A stretch of DNA of 64,000 nucleotides from an uncultured Clostridia bacterium (GCA_945829235.1 CALZUA010000011.1:1-64000); one strand, 5' to 3'; positions 33,877-42,197 are shown, counted from the first letter of the stretch. Program-made: numbers and translations. The notes: generated by a model not told the origin, from the sequence alone.

Positions 33877-34695
33877 TCAGTAGATGTTCATTCCGCTGAA
33901 AATCTCAATCATTTCGCGGCGCAAATCGTTGGTTATCTGCAAACGTTCCTGTGGGTGAATTTCGTAAACGTCGGTGTTGAAAAGATAGTTCTGAAGCTCG
34001 ATTTCCTTGATAAGCATTTTGGTGTGGAAGATGTTGGATTGATAGACGTTCACGTCCATAGCGTCGTATTTTGTAAGGGTATCGGGGTTGATGAAGTCCT
34101 GAATTGAGGTCATATTGCTGTCCATAAAGAACTTCTTGCCCGAAACGTCGCGGGTAAAGCCTCTCACGCGGTAGTCGATGATAATGATATCCGAGTCAAA
34201 CGAGCCGATGAGGTAGTCAAGCGTCTGGAGCGGGGAAATTTCTCCGCAGGTTGCCACATCGATATCAACTCTGAACGTTGAAATCGCCTTATCGGGGTGA
34301 TATTCGGGGAAGGTGTGGACGGTGATATGGCTCTTGTCGAGGTGCGCGTGAACGGTTTCTCCGGTCATATTCGAGAAGAAGCCAAGCCCGCGGTTGCAAC
34401 TCTCGTCAATATGCGAGGGGTCGATATTTCCCTCCGCGAACAGCACGTTAACGGAAGCGCCCTGCGGCTCGTAGTCCTGTTTGGATATGTTCAGTACGGT
34501 AGCGCCGATTTTCTCGGTTACGTCGCACAAAATCTTGGTCAATCGTTCGGAATTATACTGCTCGTCAATGTAAGCTATATAATCGCGCTGTTCTCTCTCG
34601 CTTTTCGCGTAACAAACATCGTAAATGTTAAAGCTAAGTGTTTTTGTGAGATTGTTGAACCCATACAACGCCAGCTTTTTCTCCAACCCTAACAT
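33877..34695 (-). CDS. speD: S-adenosylmethionine decarboxylase proenzyme
   Basis: 272 residues from ATG 34695, which follows GAAAGGA. An upstream ATG at 34719 lacks a ribosome site and would leave only a ~10-base leader. The self-cleavage site is K-S in [16 protein letters not shown], whose Ser becomes the pyruvoyl cofactor, and [20 protein letters not shown] follows. The length and the [13 protein letters not shown] start resemble the longer E. coli-type (class 1a) enzyme rather than the ~125-residue Bacillus type. It is the first gene of the polyamine operon. Confidence 0.92.
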   Translation of the reverse strand: MLGLEKKLALYGFNNLTKTLSFNIYDVCYAKSEREQRDYIAYIDEQYNSERLTKILCDVTEKIGATVLNISKQDYEPQGASVNVLFAEGNIDPSHIDESCNRGLGFFSNMTGETVHAHLDKSHITVHTFPEYHPDKAISTFRVDIDVATCGEISPLQTLDYLIGSFDSDIIIIDYRVRGFTRDVSGKKFFMDSNMTSIQDFINPDTLTKYDAMDVNVYQSNIFHTKMLIKEIELQNYLFNTDVYEIHPQERLQITNDLRREMIEIFSGMNIY

Positions 34696-34735
34696 CAATC
34701 CTTTCGGTAAATTTTGCATTTATACAGTTATAGTG

Positions 34736-34764
34736 ATTATAGCATATTATTGTCCAAATTGCAA
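34736..34764 (-). promoter_or_regulatory. Promoter of the polyamine operon
   Basis: On the minus strand TTGCAA (34759-34764), 17 bases, TATAAT (34736-34741). The start point near 34729 supports translation from 34695. Confidence 0.65.
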
Positions 34765-34811
34765 TAACATTTTTGAATTTTTTCGCACAAATTTATTTTT
34801 TTCGAGTGTAG

Positions 34812-34840
34812 TTGACAAAATGCACGTTTTATGATATAAT
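34812..34840 (+). promoter_or_regulatory. Perfect-consensus promoter for structured leader/PHP gene
   Basis: TTGACA (34812-34817), 17 bases, TATAAT (34835-34840). It drives an unusually long ~185-base leader. Confidence 0.75.
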
Positions 34841-34847
34841 TATATTG

Positions 34848-35032
34848 GTATATTTTTATTTGCGGTAACAGCGGGGAATTTGCCCGAAAACGCCGCGCTC
34901 ATCGTAAGATTTGGCTTAACGGAGCGGGAAACGGGTTGTAATAATAGGTGAAATTTCCTCATAGAAAATGTTGTAGACAACCGTTTTGGCTGTTCATTAA
35001 ACTAATACAGCAGAAAAATGAATGGAGGGCTT
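34848..35032 (+). ncRNA. Structured leader RNA upstream of PHP gene, unassigned
   Basis: About 185 bases between a strong promoter and ATG 35033, without a reading frame. It can form a CGGG/CCCG hairpin, an AAACGGGTTGT/ACAACCGTTT stem (about 34931-34985), and two exclusive pairings of GCTGTT (34989-34994): with AACAGC at 34867-34872 or with ACAGC at 35007-35011. Such alternatives are typical of regulatory leaders, and the second sits next to the ribosome site. I do not recognise a known riboswitch class. Confidence 0.4.
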
Positions 35033-35875
35033 ATGAAAGCTGACCTGCACTGTCACACCACAATTTCCGACGGTTCGCTCGGGATATCGGACGTCATAAT
35101 GCAAGCGGGGCGCGATGGAGTTGACTGCCTTGCGATAACCGACCATGACAGCTTGGCTTCGCTGTCGCGCTCATCGATACTGGGGACGCGCTACAAGGTG
35201 AAAGTGATACCCGCGGTTGAATTTTCCGCATTTGACGGCGCGCGGAAGAAAAAGGTGCACATTTTGTGTTATATGCCGAAAAAGCCCGACCGCCTCGAGG
35301 GGCTGTGCCTGAGGACAAGCGAGGGCAGAATGAAGCTCGGAAAGAGCCTTGCGATGAAGGTGCTCGAAAAGTACCCGATTACGCTGGAGAGCATCTTGCG
35401 CTATTCCGCGGGGAGCAAGGCGATTTACAAGTGCCACATAATGCACGCGCTGATGGATTACGGCTATACGACCGAGCTTTACGGTAATATTTACGACGAG
35501 ATTTTCGACGTGAACGAGGGGCTTTGCGCGGAGCAGGTTCGTGCTGAGGCTGATTTTTATCCCGACGTTCGGTTTGTACTTACGCTGATAAAGGCTTCGG
35601 GCGGAATTTCGGTTATGGCGCACCCGAAGGTTTTCGAAAGCCTTGATTTGCTCGAGGAGCTTGCAAAAGAAAAGCTGATAGACGGCGCGGAGGTTTATCA
35701 CTCGAGCGCGGACGAGAGCTACCGAAACGAGCTTGCGGCGCTTTGCGAGCAGTACAATCTGATACAGACGGGCGGCTCGGATTTTCACGGTTTCTACAAT
35801 CACTACCCGATACAAATCGGTTCTGCGACAACCGCCGAGAATCATCTTGAACGAATACTCAATTTCAATTCGTGA
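35033..35875 (+). CDS. PHP-domain metal-dependent phosphoesterase
   Basis: 280 residues. Metal-binding motifs are DLHCHTTISDG (~4-14), ITDHDS (~36-41), EFSAFD (~67-72), MAHPK (~210-214) and SDFHGFY near the end. The single PHP domain resembles TrpH/YciV-type enzymes that dephosphorylate nucleotides or small RNAs. ATG 35033 has GGAGGG just upstream; ATG 35018 has no ribosome site. Malic enzyme follows after 41 bp, so they may be co-transcribed. Confidence 0.9.
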   Translation: MKADLHCHTTISDGSLGISDVIMQAGRDGVDCLAITDHDSLASLSRSSILGTRYKVKVIPAVEFSAFDGARKKKVHILCYMPKKPDRLEGLCLRTSEGRMKLGKSLAMKVLEKYPITLESILRYSAGSKAIYKCHIMHALMDYGYTTELYGNIYDEIFDVNEGLCAEQVRAEADFYPDVRFVLTLIKASGGISVMAHPKVFESLDLLEELAKEKLIDGAEVYHSSADESYRNELAALCEQYNLIQTGGSDFHGFYNHYPIQIGSATTAENHLERILNFNS

Positions 35876-35916
35876 GCGAATGCTTGCGTTAAATTAAACA
35901 AAAGAAGGTTAAAGAA

Positions 35917-37077
35917 ATGGACATCAAACAGAAATCGCTTGAAATGCACGAAAAGTGGCAGGGCAAAATCGAGGTAATTTCGCGCGCGCCGATAAACACG
36001 CGCGAGGACTTATCGACCGCGTACACACCGGGAGTTGCTCAGCCGTGCCTTGAAATCGCGGAAAATCCCGAGCTTGCCTACAAATACACGCGCAGGGGAA
36101 ATCTTGTCGCGGTAATCACCGATGGAACTGCGGTGCTGGGACTCGGCGATATTGGCGGACTTGCGGGAATGCCGGTTATGGAGGGAAAGTGCTGTTTGTT
36201 CAAGGAATTTGGCGGCGTGGACGCGTTTCCTTTGTGCGTTAAGTCGAAGGACCCCGATGAAATTGTGCGTACAATCGAGCTTATTTCGGACAGCTTTGGC
36301 GGGATAAATCTTGAGGATATCTCGGCTCCGCGCTGCTTTGAAATCGAGGCAAAGCTCAAGGAAAAGCTGGATATACCGGTGTTCCACGATGACCAGCACG
36401 GCACGGCAATCGTAGTCGGTGCGGCGTTGATGAACGCAACAAAGCTGGCGGGAAAGAAGCTCGAGGATATCACGGTTGTGATAAACGGTGCGGGTTCTGC
36501 GGGAATTGCGATAGGAAAGTTTTTGTTGAAGCTCGGCGTGGGCAATTTGGTGATGGTTGACCTTTGCGGTATCATCAACCGTGACGACAAGTATGAAAAT
36601 CCCGCGCACGCTGAAATCGCGCAGATTTCAAACAAGAACAACATCAAGGGCACTCTCGCCGATGCAATGAAAGGTGCGGACGCTTTTGTCGGCGTATCGA
36701 AGCCAAATTTGGTTACACCCGATATGGTGAAGAGTATGGCTGAGAAGCCGATTTTGTTCCCGATGGCGAATCCGAACCCCGAGATAACCTACGAGCTTGC
36801 CAAGGAAAGCGGCGCGTTTATCGTGGGCACGGGACGCTCGGATTACCCTAATCAGATAAACAACGTGCTTGTGTTCCCGGGCGTGTTCAAGGGAGCGCTT
36901 GCCGTTCGCGCAAAGGCGATAACCGAGGAGATGAAACTCGCGGCGGCAAAGGCTATCGCGGCGCACGTTCCCGAGAACGAACTTTCGGTTGACAATATCA
37001 TTCCGTCTGCGCTTGACAGAACGGTCGCAGACGCGGTTGCAAAGGCGGTTGCGGACTGTTGGATAGAGGGCAATTAA
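35917..37077 (+). CDS. NAD(P)-dependent malic enzyme (short form)
   Basis: 386-residue enzyme that decarboxylates malate to pyruvate with NAD(P) reduction. Motifs are TAYTPGVAQPCLEI (~34-47), the catalytic Lys near RRGNLVAVITDGTAVLGLGDIG, FHDDQHGTAIVVG (metal/substrate, ~155-167) and the nucleotide loop VINGAGSAGIAIG. The length is that of the small prokaryotic form. A degraded copy of its own 3' end follows directly (37078-37142). A fumarase subunit encoded at 61424 could feed the same malate pool. Confidence 0.95.
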   Translation: MDIKQKSLEMHEKWQGKIEVISRAPINTREDLSTAYTPGVAQPCLEIAENPELAYKYTRRGNLVAVITDGTAVLGLGDIGGLAGMPVMEGKCCLFKEFGGVDAFPLCVKSKDPDEIVRTIELISDSFGGINLEDISAPRCFEIEAKLKEKLDIPVFHDDQHGTAIVVGAALMNATKLAGKKLEDITVVINGAGSAGIAIGKFLLKLGVGNLVMVDLCGIINRDDKYENPAHAEIAQISNKNNIKGTLADAMKGADAFVGVSKPNLVTPDMVKSMAEKPILFPMANPNPEITYELAKESGAFIVGTGRSDYPNQINNVLVFPGVFKGALAVRAKAITEEMKLAAAKAIAAHVPENELSVDNIIPSALDRTVADAVAKAVADCWIEGN

Positions 37078-37142
37078 ACTCTCGGCTAACGTTCCCGAGA
37101 ACGAGCTTTCGGTTGACAGAACGGTCGCGGATTGTTGGTAAA
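37078..37142 (+). pseudogene. Decayed duplicate of the malic enzyme 3' end
   Basis: About 65 bp repeat the sequence of 36965-37065 with two internal deletions. The block from ACGTTCCCGAGAACG to GGTTGACA is nearly identical to 36964-36994. The copy then skips 24 bp and resumes at GAACGGTCGC, then skips ~24 bp again before TTGTTGG and a TAA. Each deletion lies between short direct repeats (TTGACA and GCGGA-like). It has no start codon and no function is expected. Confidence 0.7.
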
Positions 37143-37184
37143 AAATCAAACAAGTAATTTCAGGCAGAATAAGGAGAGGCTAAT

Positions 37185-37439
37185 ATGAATTTTGAATATT
37201 ATCCGCGCGGGGTGTGCTCGCGCAAAATGACTTTTGACGTTGAAAACGGAATTGTGAAAGAGCTGAAGGTTGAGGGCGGTTGCAACGGCAATTTACAAGG
37301 AATTTCATCGCTTGTGAAAGGGCTTCCCGTGGACGAGGTTATCGACAGACTTTCGGGCATTCGTTGCGGAGCGAAATCTACGTCTTGCCCTGCGCAGATT
37401 GCCGAAGCACTGCGTCAGTTTAAGGAGAAGAATGTATGA
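37185..37439 (+). CDS. TSCPD-domain protein
   Basis: 84-residue protein with the namesake-type motif TSCPAQIAEAL near the C-terminus (~66-76), VCSRKMTFDV near the start, and GGCNGNLQGISSLVKG centrally. Similar domains occur at the C-terminus of some vitamin B12-dependent ribonucleotide reductases and as short stand-alone proteins in Clostridia. The two conserved Cys (CNGN and SCPAQ) may bind a metal or cofactor. Its last codons overlap the metF start (ATGA), suggesting coupling with one-carbon metabolism. Confidence 0.88.
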   Translation: MNFEYYPRGVCSRKMTFDVENGIVKELKVEGGCNGNLQGISSLVKGLPVDEVIDRLSGIRCGAKSTSCPAQIAEALRQFKEKNV

Positions 37440-38302
37440 AAATAGCCGAGCTTTTCAAGCCGGGTAAAACGGTTTTTTCCTTTGAGATTTTCCCGCCGAA
37501 GAAGGACGGCTCGATTGACACGATTTACAGCACGCTTGACGGCTTGTCCGACCTGCACCCCGATTTTATCAGCGTAACCTACGGCGCGGGCGGAAGCGAG
37601 GCAAACGTTATCACAAGCGAGATTGCGGGGCTTATCAAGCGCAAATACAACACCGAGAGCATCGCTCACCTTACCTGCGTGAATTCCTCGAAAGAGGACA
37701 TTGATTTTCAGCTCGAGCAGTTCAAAAAGCAGGGGATTGAAAACGTTCTGGCACTGCGCGGCGACATAAACCCTGACATTCCCCCGAAAAAGGATTTTGC
37801 TCACGCGTCCGATTTGATTTCGTATATGAAAGAGCGCTCGGATTTGGGGTTTTCGGGAGCTTGTTATCCCGAGGGACACGTTGAGTGCGAGTCGCTTGAC
37901 AAGGACATCGAGAACCTGAAAATCAAGGTTGACGCAGGCGCTTCGCACCTGATTTCGCAGTTGTTTTTTGACAACTCCTCGTTCTACAAATTCATCGAAA
38001 AAGTGCGTGCGGCGGGGATAAAAGTGCCGATTGAAGCGGGGATAATGCCTTGCGTGAACGCGAAGCAAATTCAGCGAATGGTAGGAATGTGCGGCGCGTC
38101 CTTGCCGACAAAATTCACGAAGATGATTGCGCGCTACGAGAACAACCCCGAGGCTATGCGTAGCGCGGGGATAGCGTACGCGGTTGACCAGATAATCGAC
38201 CTGTGCGCGAACGGCGTTGACGGAATACACCTTTACACGATGAACAATCCGGTTATCGCCCGGAAAATCGCCGAGAGCGTTTCCTCGGTAATCAGAATAT
38301 GA
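37436..38302 (+). CDS. metF: Methylenetetrahydrofolate reductase
   Basis: 288-residue FAD-dependent (beta/alpha)8 enzyme reducing methylene-THF to methyl-THF, the methyl donor for methionine synthase. Motifs are FSFEIFPPKKDGS (~14-26), SVTYGAGGSE (~46-55), AHLTCVN, LALRGD (folate/FAD, ~105-110) and GACYPEGH. It overlaps TSCPD upstream by 4 bp and the activation-domain gene downstream by 4 bp (ATGA). This forms a tightly coupled three-gene methionine module. Confidence 0.96.
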   Translation: MKIAELFKPGKTVFSFEIFPPKKDGSIDTIYSTLDGLSDLHPDFISVTYGAGGSEANVITSEIAGLIKRKYNTESIAHLTCVNSSKEDIDFQLEQFKKQGIENVLALRGDINPDIPPKKDFAHASDLISYMKERSDLGFSGACYPEGHVECESLDKDIENLKIKVDAGASHLISQLFFDNSSFYKFIEKVRAAGIKVPIEAGIMPCVNAKQIQRMVGMCGASLPTKFTKMIARYENNPEAMRSAGIAYAVDQIIDLCANGVDGIHLYTMNNPVIARKIAESVSSVIRI

Positions 38303-38964
38303 GCGAAATCAACCGCGCAGACGCGCTGAGGTATATGGGTTTTCGCGGCTTGGAAACCGTGGACGAGCGGACAAGCATTCTGGTTGACGAGTGCGAAAAA
38401 AAGTTGCTCGAAGCGGCGAAACCGCGTTTTATGTCGCGGGTTTTCGACATTTTCCGCGATGGCGAGCGGCTTTATCTCGGTGAAAACGGCGTGAAGCTTT
38501 TGGGTGAGGACATCAAAAATCACCTGAAAAGCTGTGAAAAAGCGGCGGTTGTGTGTTCAACATTGTCCGCGGACACCGACAAATTTCTGAAAAAACAGGA
38601 GCTTTCGGACGCGCTGACGGGGCTGATAAGCGACGCGTTGGCGAGCGCTTACGCCGAAACCGTGAGCGAGGACGCGCTTGCGGAGCTTCTCGGGCAGATG
38701 TCGGGGTACAACGCGACGTGGATTTTCGCGGCGGGCTACGGAGATTTTCCGTTAAAGCAGGTTTCGGATTTGCTTACGCTGGTTGACGCGGGGCGAAAAA
38801 TCGGAGTAACGTGCCTTGAATCGGGAATGCTCACGCCGTGCAAAACGATTGTAGGCGTTGCTGGATTATCGGAAAAACCGCTGAGCACCGCCGAAAAATC
38901 TTGTGCAAATTGCCGAATGCGCGGAAAGTGCGAGTTCAGAAAGAGCGGAAAAAAGTGCGGATAA
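38299..38964 (+). CDS. Methionine synthase activation-domain-like protein
   Basis: 221-residue protein resembling the C-terminal reactivation domain of cobalamin-dependent MetH as a separate polypeptide (RYMGFRG at 12-18, ATWIFAAGYGDFPLKQVSDLL at ~138-158, and a following hydrophobic stretch). It ends with a Cys cluster CANCRMRGKCEFRKSGKKCG that could bind iron-sulfur or another metal. Its position next to metF suggests it keeps a methionine synthase, encoded elsewhere, in the reduced state. The catalytic MetH domains are not in this window. Confidence 0.85.
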   Translation: MSEINRADALRYMGFRGLETVDERTSILVDECEKKLLEAAKPRFMSRVFDIFRDGERLYLGENGVKLLGEDIKNHLKSCEKAAVVCSTLSADTDKFLKKQELSDALTGLISDALASAYAETVSEDALAELLGQMSGYNATWIFAAGYGDFPLKQVSDLLTLVDAGRKIGVTCLESGMLTPCKTIVGVAGLSEKPLSTAEKSCANCRMRGKCEFRKSGKKCG

Positions 38965-38971
38965 ATGCAAA

Positions 38972-38996
38972 AAGTCGGCTTTGCGCCGGCTTTTTT
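38972..38996 (+). terminator. Terminator of the metF module
   Basis: AGTCGGC/GCCGGCT hairpin with six T downstream. Confidence 0.75.
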
Positions 38997-39036
38997 CAAT
39001 GCTCGCAGTTTGAGATAAACGGCTTTGTAAAGCGAT

Positions 39037-39417
39037 TTATGCGCTGTCGGAATTTACTCCCGAAACGCCGCCGACCATTCCGAAAATGACGCAAAGAACA
39101 GCCTTGACTGCCAGCAAAACGCCGCCCGTCAGCCCGAAAATCAGCGAGATTACAACGAGCGGCAAGATGAACATAATCCCGCACAGCGCGCCGGTTTTCA
39201 GCCCGCCTTTTCGCCGAAGCTTGCCGGCAACTCTCCCGCAGACAAAGCTCCCCACTGAAATCGCGACAACAGCCGCCGCGCCCGAGGCAGTCGCCGCGGT
39301 GTCGGTTATGGTAAGAGCGCCCGCGGCGAGCGCCGCCAAAATCAAAGCCGCGCCGTAGCCCGCCGCAATTCCCGCCGCAAAAGGCGCAAACGGCGAGCGG
39401 CGCTTTTTTTTGCGCAT
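39037..39417 (-). CDS. TIGR04086-like four-helix membrane protein
   Basis: 126 residues; a basic N-terminus (MRKKKRRSPF) and four hydrophobic helices rich in Gly/Ala (~12-36, 42-60, 75-97, 98-118). The pattern matches the small TIGR04086-type membrane proteins common in Clostridia, whose function is unknown. The start is ATG 39417, five codons inside the longest frame, with GGGGTG as ribosome site. That site is part of a strong hairpin (39425-39460), which could limit translation. Confidence 0.75.
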   Translation of the reverse strand: MRKKKRRSPFAPFAAGIAAGYGAALILAALAAGALTITDTAATASGAAAVVAISVGSFVCGRVAGKLRRKGGLKTGALCGIMFILPLVVISLIFGLTGGVLLAVKAVLCVIFGMVGGVSGVNSDSA

Positions 39418-39424
39418 AAAATCA

Positions 39425-39460
39425 CCCCGCACAGAATTTCTTGGTACATTCTATGCGGGG
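39425..39460 (-). promoter_or_regulatory. Hairpin masking the ribosome site of the 39037-39417 gene
   Basis: CCCCGCACAGAAT (39425-39437) pairs with ATTCTATGCGGGG (39448-39460), 12 of 13 positions. On the minus strand the last four G of the stem belong to the GGGGTG ribosome site. It may act as a translational switch or thermosensor; on the plus strand it could also act as a weak terminator (TTTGT follows). Confidence 0.45.
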
Positions 39461-39612
39461 TTTGTACAAAATATTTTCGCAAAAATTCGTTCAAAATCTC
39501 GCTAATTACAGCCCGATTTTTCGGCAAATTTCACTCAACAAGCGCCAAAATTTGCCAGAAAACGCCGCGCAAAATCTCGGCAAAAACGTTGACCTCAAAC
39601 ACCGCGAACCCG

Positions 39613-40587
39613 CTATTTAACCTCGTTCACAAGCTCTTTCCCGCTCAGGTAATCATCAAGATTTTTGAGCGTAACCTCGGCAATATTCGCGAGAGCTTCT
39701 TCGGTTAAAAAGGCTTGGTGCGAGGTAACGATAACGTTCGGTCGCGAAACGAGAAGCGAGATAACTTCATCTGTGACAATTTTGTCGGAGTTGTCCTCGA
39801 AAAACAGTCCGCTTTCTTCCTCGTAAACATCGAGTGCCGCGCCGCCAATTCGCTTTTCGTTCAGCGCGTTGAGGAGCGCCTCGCTGTCGATGAGGTGACC
39901 GCGCGAGGTGTTGACGATAAGCGCACTCTTTTTCATCAGCCGCAGTGCCGCTTCATCGATGATATAGCGCGTCTGCTCGGTCAGCGGGCAGTGCAGGGAG
40001 ATGATGTCCGAGTTTTTGAAAAGTTCCTCTTTTGACACATATTCGATGCCACTGTTTTCGGCGGGATAGAGGTCGTAGGCGATGACGTTCATTCCGAAAC
40101 CGCGGCAGATATCGATGAACACGCGCCCGATTTTTCCCGTGCCGATAATGCCCGCGGTTTTCCCGTGCAAATCAAAGCCGGTCAGACCGTTGAGGCTGAA
40201 ATTAAAGTCGCGCGTTCTGATATAGGCACGGGGTATTTTTCTGTTAAGCGCGAGGATAAGCCCCATCGTGTGCTCGGCAACAGCATACGGCGAGTACGCG
40301 GGCACGCGCAAGATTTTCAGCTTGCCTTTTGCGGCGGCAAGGTCAACGTTGTTGTAACCCGCGCACCGCATCAGAATTACCTCAACGCCTTCCTTGGCGA
40401 GAATATCAATAGTTTTCTCGTTCACCACATCGTTGACAAACGCGCAGACCGCCTTGCAACCCTCGGCGAGCTTTGCGTTTTCGGGGCGAAGCCGTCCCAC
40501 ATAGTAGTCGATTTCGTAATTTTTGTTGTACTTGTCGAACCATTCCTTATCATAAGGCTTTGCGTCAAAAAAAGCGATTTTTTCCAT
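39613..40587 (-). CDS. D-2-hydroxyacid dehydrogenase (D-lactate dehydrogenase-like)
   Basis: 324-residue NAD-dependent oxidoreductase. It has the Rossmann loop GIIGTGKIGRVF (~144-155), a catalytic Arg in NTSRGHLID (~231-239), Glu in the EEESGLFFED region and His in TSHQAFLTEEAL (~294-305). The YSPYAVAEHTMGLILALNRK block is typical of D-lactate dehydrogenases. It likely interconverts pyruvate and D-lactate in fermentation. It is monocistronic and divergent from an EamA-type transporter gene. Confidence 0.92.
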   Translation of the reverse strand: MEKIAFFDAKPYDKEWFDKYNKNYEIDYYVGRLRPENAKLAEGCKAVCAFVNDVVNEKTIDILAKEGVEVILMRCAGYNNVDLAAAKGKLKILRVPAYSPYAVAEHTMGLILALNRKIPRAYIRTRDFNFSLNGLTGFDLHGKTAGIIGTGKIGRVFIDICRGFGMNVIAYDLYPAENSGIEYVSKEELFKNSDIISLHCPLTEQTRYIIDEAALRLMKKSALIVNTSRGHLIDSEALLNALNEKRIGGAALDVYEEESGLFFEDNSDKIVTDEVISLLVSRPNVIVTSHQAFLTEEALANIAEVTLKNLDDYLSGKELVNEVK

Positions 40588-40648
40588 AATAATTCTCCTT
40601 AATTCGGCTTGTAATCTGTATCTTTTGCCGATTTACGTCAAATTATGC

Positions 40649-40677
40649 TTGACAAAAACGGAAAATGTCATTATAAT
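40649..40677 (+). promoter_or_regulatory. Promoter of the EamA-type transporter gene
   Basis: TTGACA (40649-40654), 17 bases, TATAAT (40672-40677). The start point would fall near 40684, right at the GGAG ribosome site, giving an extremely short leader. Confidence 0.75.
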
Positions 40678-40694
40678 AGATGTGGAGTGATTTT

Positions 40695-41582
40695 ATGGAA
40701 GAAAAGTCAACGCGGCTGAAAAAAGCCGTTTTATTTATTGTCCTGTCGGCGCTTGCGTTTGCGTTTATGAACCTGTTTGTGCGGCTGTCGGGGGACGTGC
40801 CGATTATACAGAAAACGTTTTTCCGCAACCTTTTCGCGGTATTTGTCGCATCAATCACGATGATAAAGCACAAGCACCCGATTTTGCCGAAAAAATCCGA
40901 GGCTTTTGACCTGCTGATGAGAGCGGGATTCGGGTACTTGGGAGTATGTTGCAACTTTTACGCGTTAACCAACCTGAACGCCGCGGACGCGTCGATGCTG
41001 AACAAAATTTCGCCGTTTTTCGCGATAGTTTTCTCGGGGATAATCCTCAGGGAGCGCGCGAACAAAATTCAGTGGCTGATTGTACTTATCGCTTTTGCGG
41101 GAGCGCTTTTCGTGCTTAAACCGACGCTCTCGAACGTCCAGCTTTTGCCGTCTGTCGCGGGATTTGTCGGCGGAGCGTGCGCGGGGCTTGCGTACGCGTT
41201 TGTGCGAAGAGCCTCGTCAAAGGGCGTGCCGGGGTATTACATCGTGTTTTTCTTCTCGGCATTTTCAACGCTTTGTGCGTTGCCGTTTGTGGTTTTCGAT
41301 TATCACCCGATGGAGCTTTCGCAGTTTTTGTGCCTGCTCGGAGCGGGTTGTGCGGCGGCTTGTGGGCAGTTCGCGATAACCGCGGCATACTCCCACGCAC
41401 CCGCGAAAGAGGTTTCGATATACGACTACTCCTCGATAATATTCACGGCAATCCTCGGCTATTTCTTTATGGGCGAAATCCCCGATATATACAGCTTCAT
41501 CGGCTTTTTCATCATAATCGCGGCGGCGGTTGCGATGTTTTTGTACAACAACCGAAAACTCCCCGAAAAAGAGGACAAATAA
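40695..41582 (+). CDS. EamA/DMT-family transporter
   Basis: 295-residue membrane protein with ten predicted helices in two EamA repeats (the second begins around residue 150). This is typical of drug/metabolite exporters for amino acids, nucleotides or other small molecules. ATG 40695 is chosen because the upstream ATG at 40680 lies between the -10 box and the transcription start. FMNLFVRLSG near the start and YSHAPAKEVSIYDYSSIIF in the second repeat are standard family blocks. The substrate is unknown. Confidence 0.92.
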   Translation: MEEKSTRLKKAVLFIVLSALAFAFMNLFVRLSGDVPIIQKTFFRNLFAVFVASITMIKHKHPILPKKSEAFDLLMRAGFGYLGVCCNFYALTNLNAADASMLNKISPFFAIVFSGIILRERANKIQWLIVLIAFAGALFVLKPTLSNVQLLPSVAGFVGGACAGLAYAFVRRASSKGVPGYYIVFFFSAFSTLCALPFVVFDYHPMELSQFLCLLGAGCAAACGQFAITAAYSHAPAKEVSIYDYSSIIFTAILGYFFMGEIPDIYSFIGFFIIIAAAVAMFLYNNRKLPEKEDK

Positions 41583-41584
41583 AC

Positions 41585-41613
41585 AAAAACCGGAGCGAGA
41601 AACTCCGGTTTTT
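41585..41613. terminator. Bidirectional terminator between EamA and YegP genes
   Basis: AAAAACCGGAG and CTCCGGTTTTT form a perfect palindrome around CGAGAAA, giving a U-run on both strands. Confidence 0.85.
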
Positions 41614-41633
41614 ATGTATGATTTGACGAAAAA

Positions 41634-42014
41634 TTACTTGTCCTCAACCTCAACAATCTTCGCGTCAACAACATTTTTCTTGATGCTCTCGATGCCGTTC
41701 TTGCAACCTGCCTTTGCCTTATAGCCCTCGCCGGTTGCGATAATCTGGCCGTTCTTTGCCTTCAGGCGGAAACGGAACTCGCCCTTTTTGTCGGCGTACA
41801 GCTCGAACTTGGGGTTCTTTTCGGTAGCGTAACCCTCAACGGTCTGATCCTCGACAGCCGCCTCGGGAGCGTTTGTGATAACGCTGTTAATGCCGTTTTT
41901 GCAAGCATCGAGGGAGTTGTAGGTTTCGCTTGTTGCGATAATTTCGCCGTTGCCTGCCTTGAGGTTGAACATAAACCCATCGTTCTTGGTCTTCTTGATT
42001 TCAAACTTGCCCAT
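41634..42014 (-). CDS. YegP (DUF1508) family protein
   Basis: 126 residues made of two DUF1508 repeats: FMFNLKAGNGEIIATSETY...CKNGI (~13-40) and FRFRLKAKNGQIIATGEGY...CKNGI (~81-108). Each forms a small beta-sheet. The function is unknown; the proteins are often highly expressed. A linker rich in acidic residues joins the repeats. The promoter is at 42065-42093. Confidence 0.92.
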   Translation of the reverse strand: MGKFEIKKTKNDGFMFNLKAGNGEIIATSETYNSLDACKNGINSVITNAPEAAVEDQTVEGYATEKNPKFELYADKKGEFRFRLKAKNGQIIATGEGYKAKAGCKNGIESIKKNVVDAKIVEVEDK

Positions 42015-42064
42015 AATTTTCCGTCCTTTCCAAAAGTCGAATTTTAGGATAAACCTATATTTTT

Positions 42065-42093
42065 ATTTTAGCATTATTTTTCAGCCTTGTCAA
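42065..42093 (-). promoter_or_regulatory. YegP gene promoter
   Basis: On the minus strand TTGACA (42088-42093), 17 bases, TAAAAT (42065-42070). Confidence 0.7.
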
Positions 42094-42197
42094 GCATTTT
42101 AAGAAAAATTTTTCACATTTTACAATTTGGTTTGTGCTTTTTGGACAACTTTTGGTGTTGAAAAATCGCCGAGTAATGTTTGTTCGCGCACCGCGGC

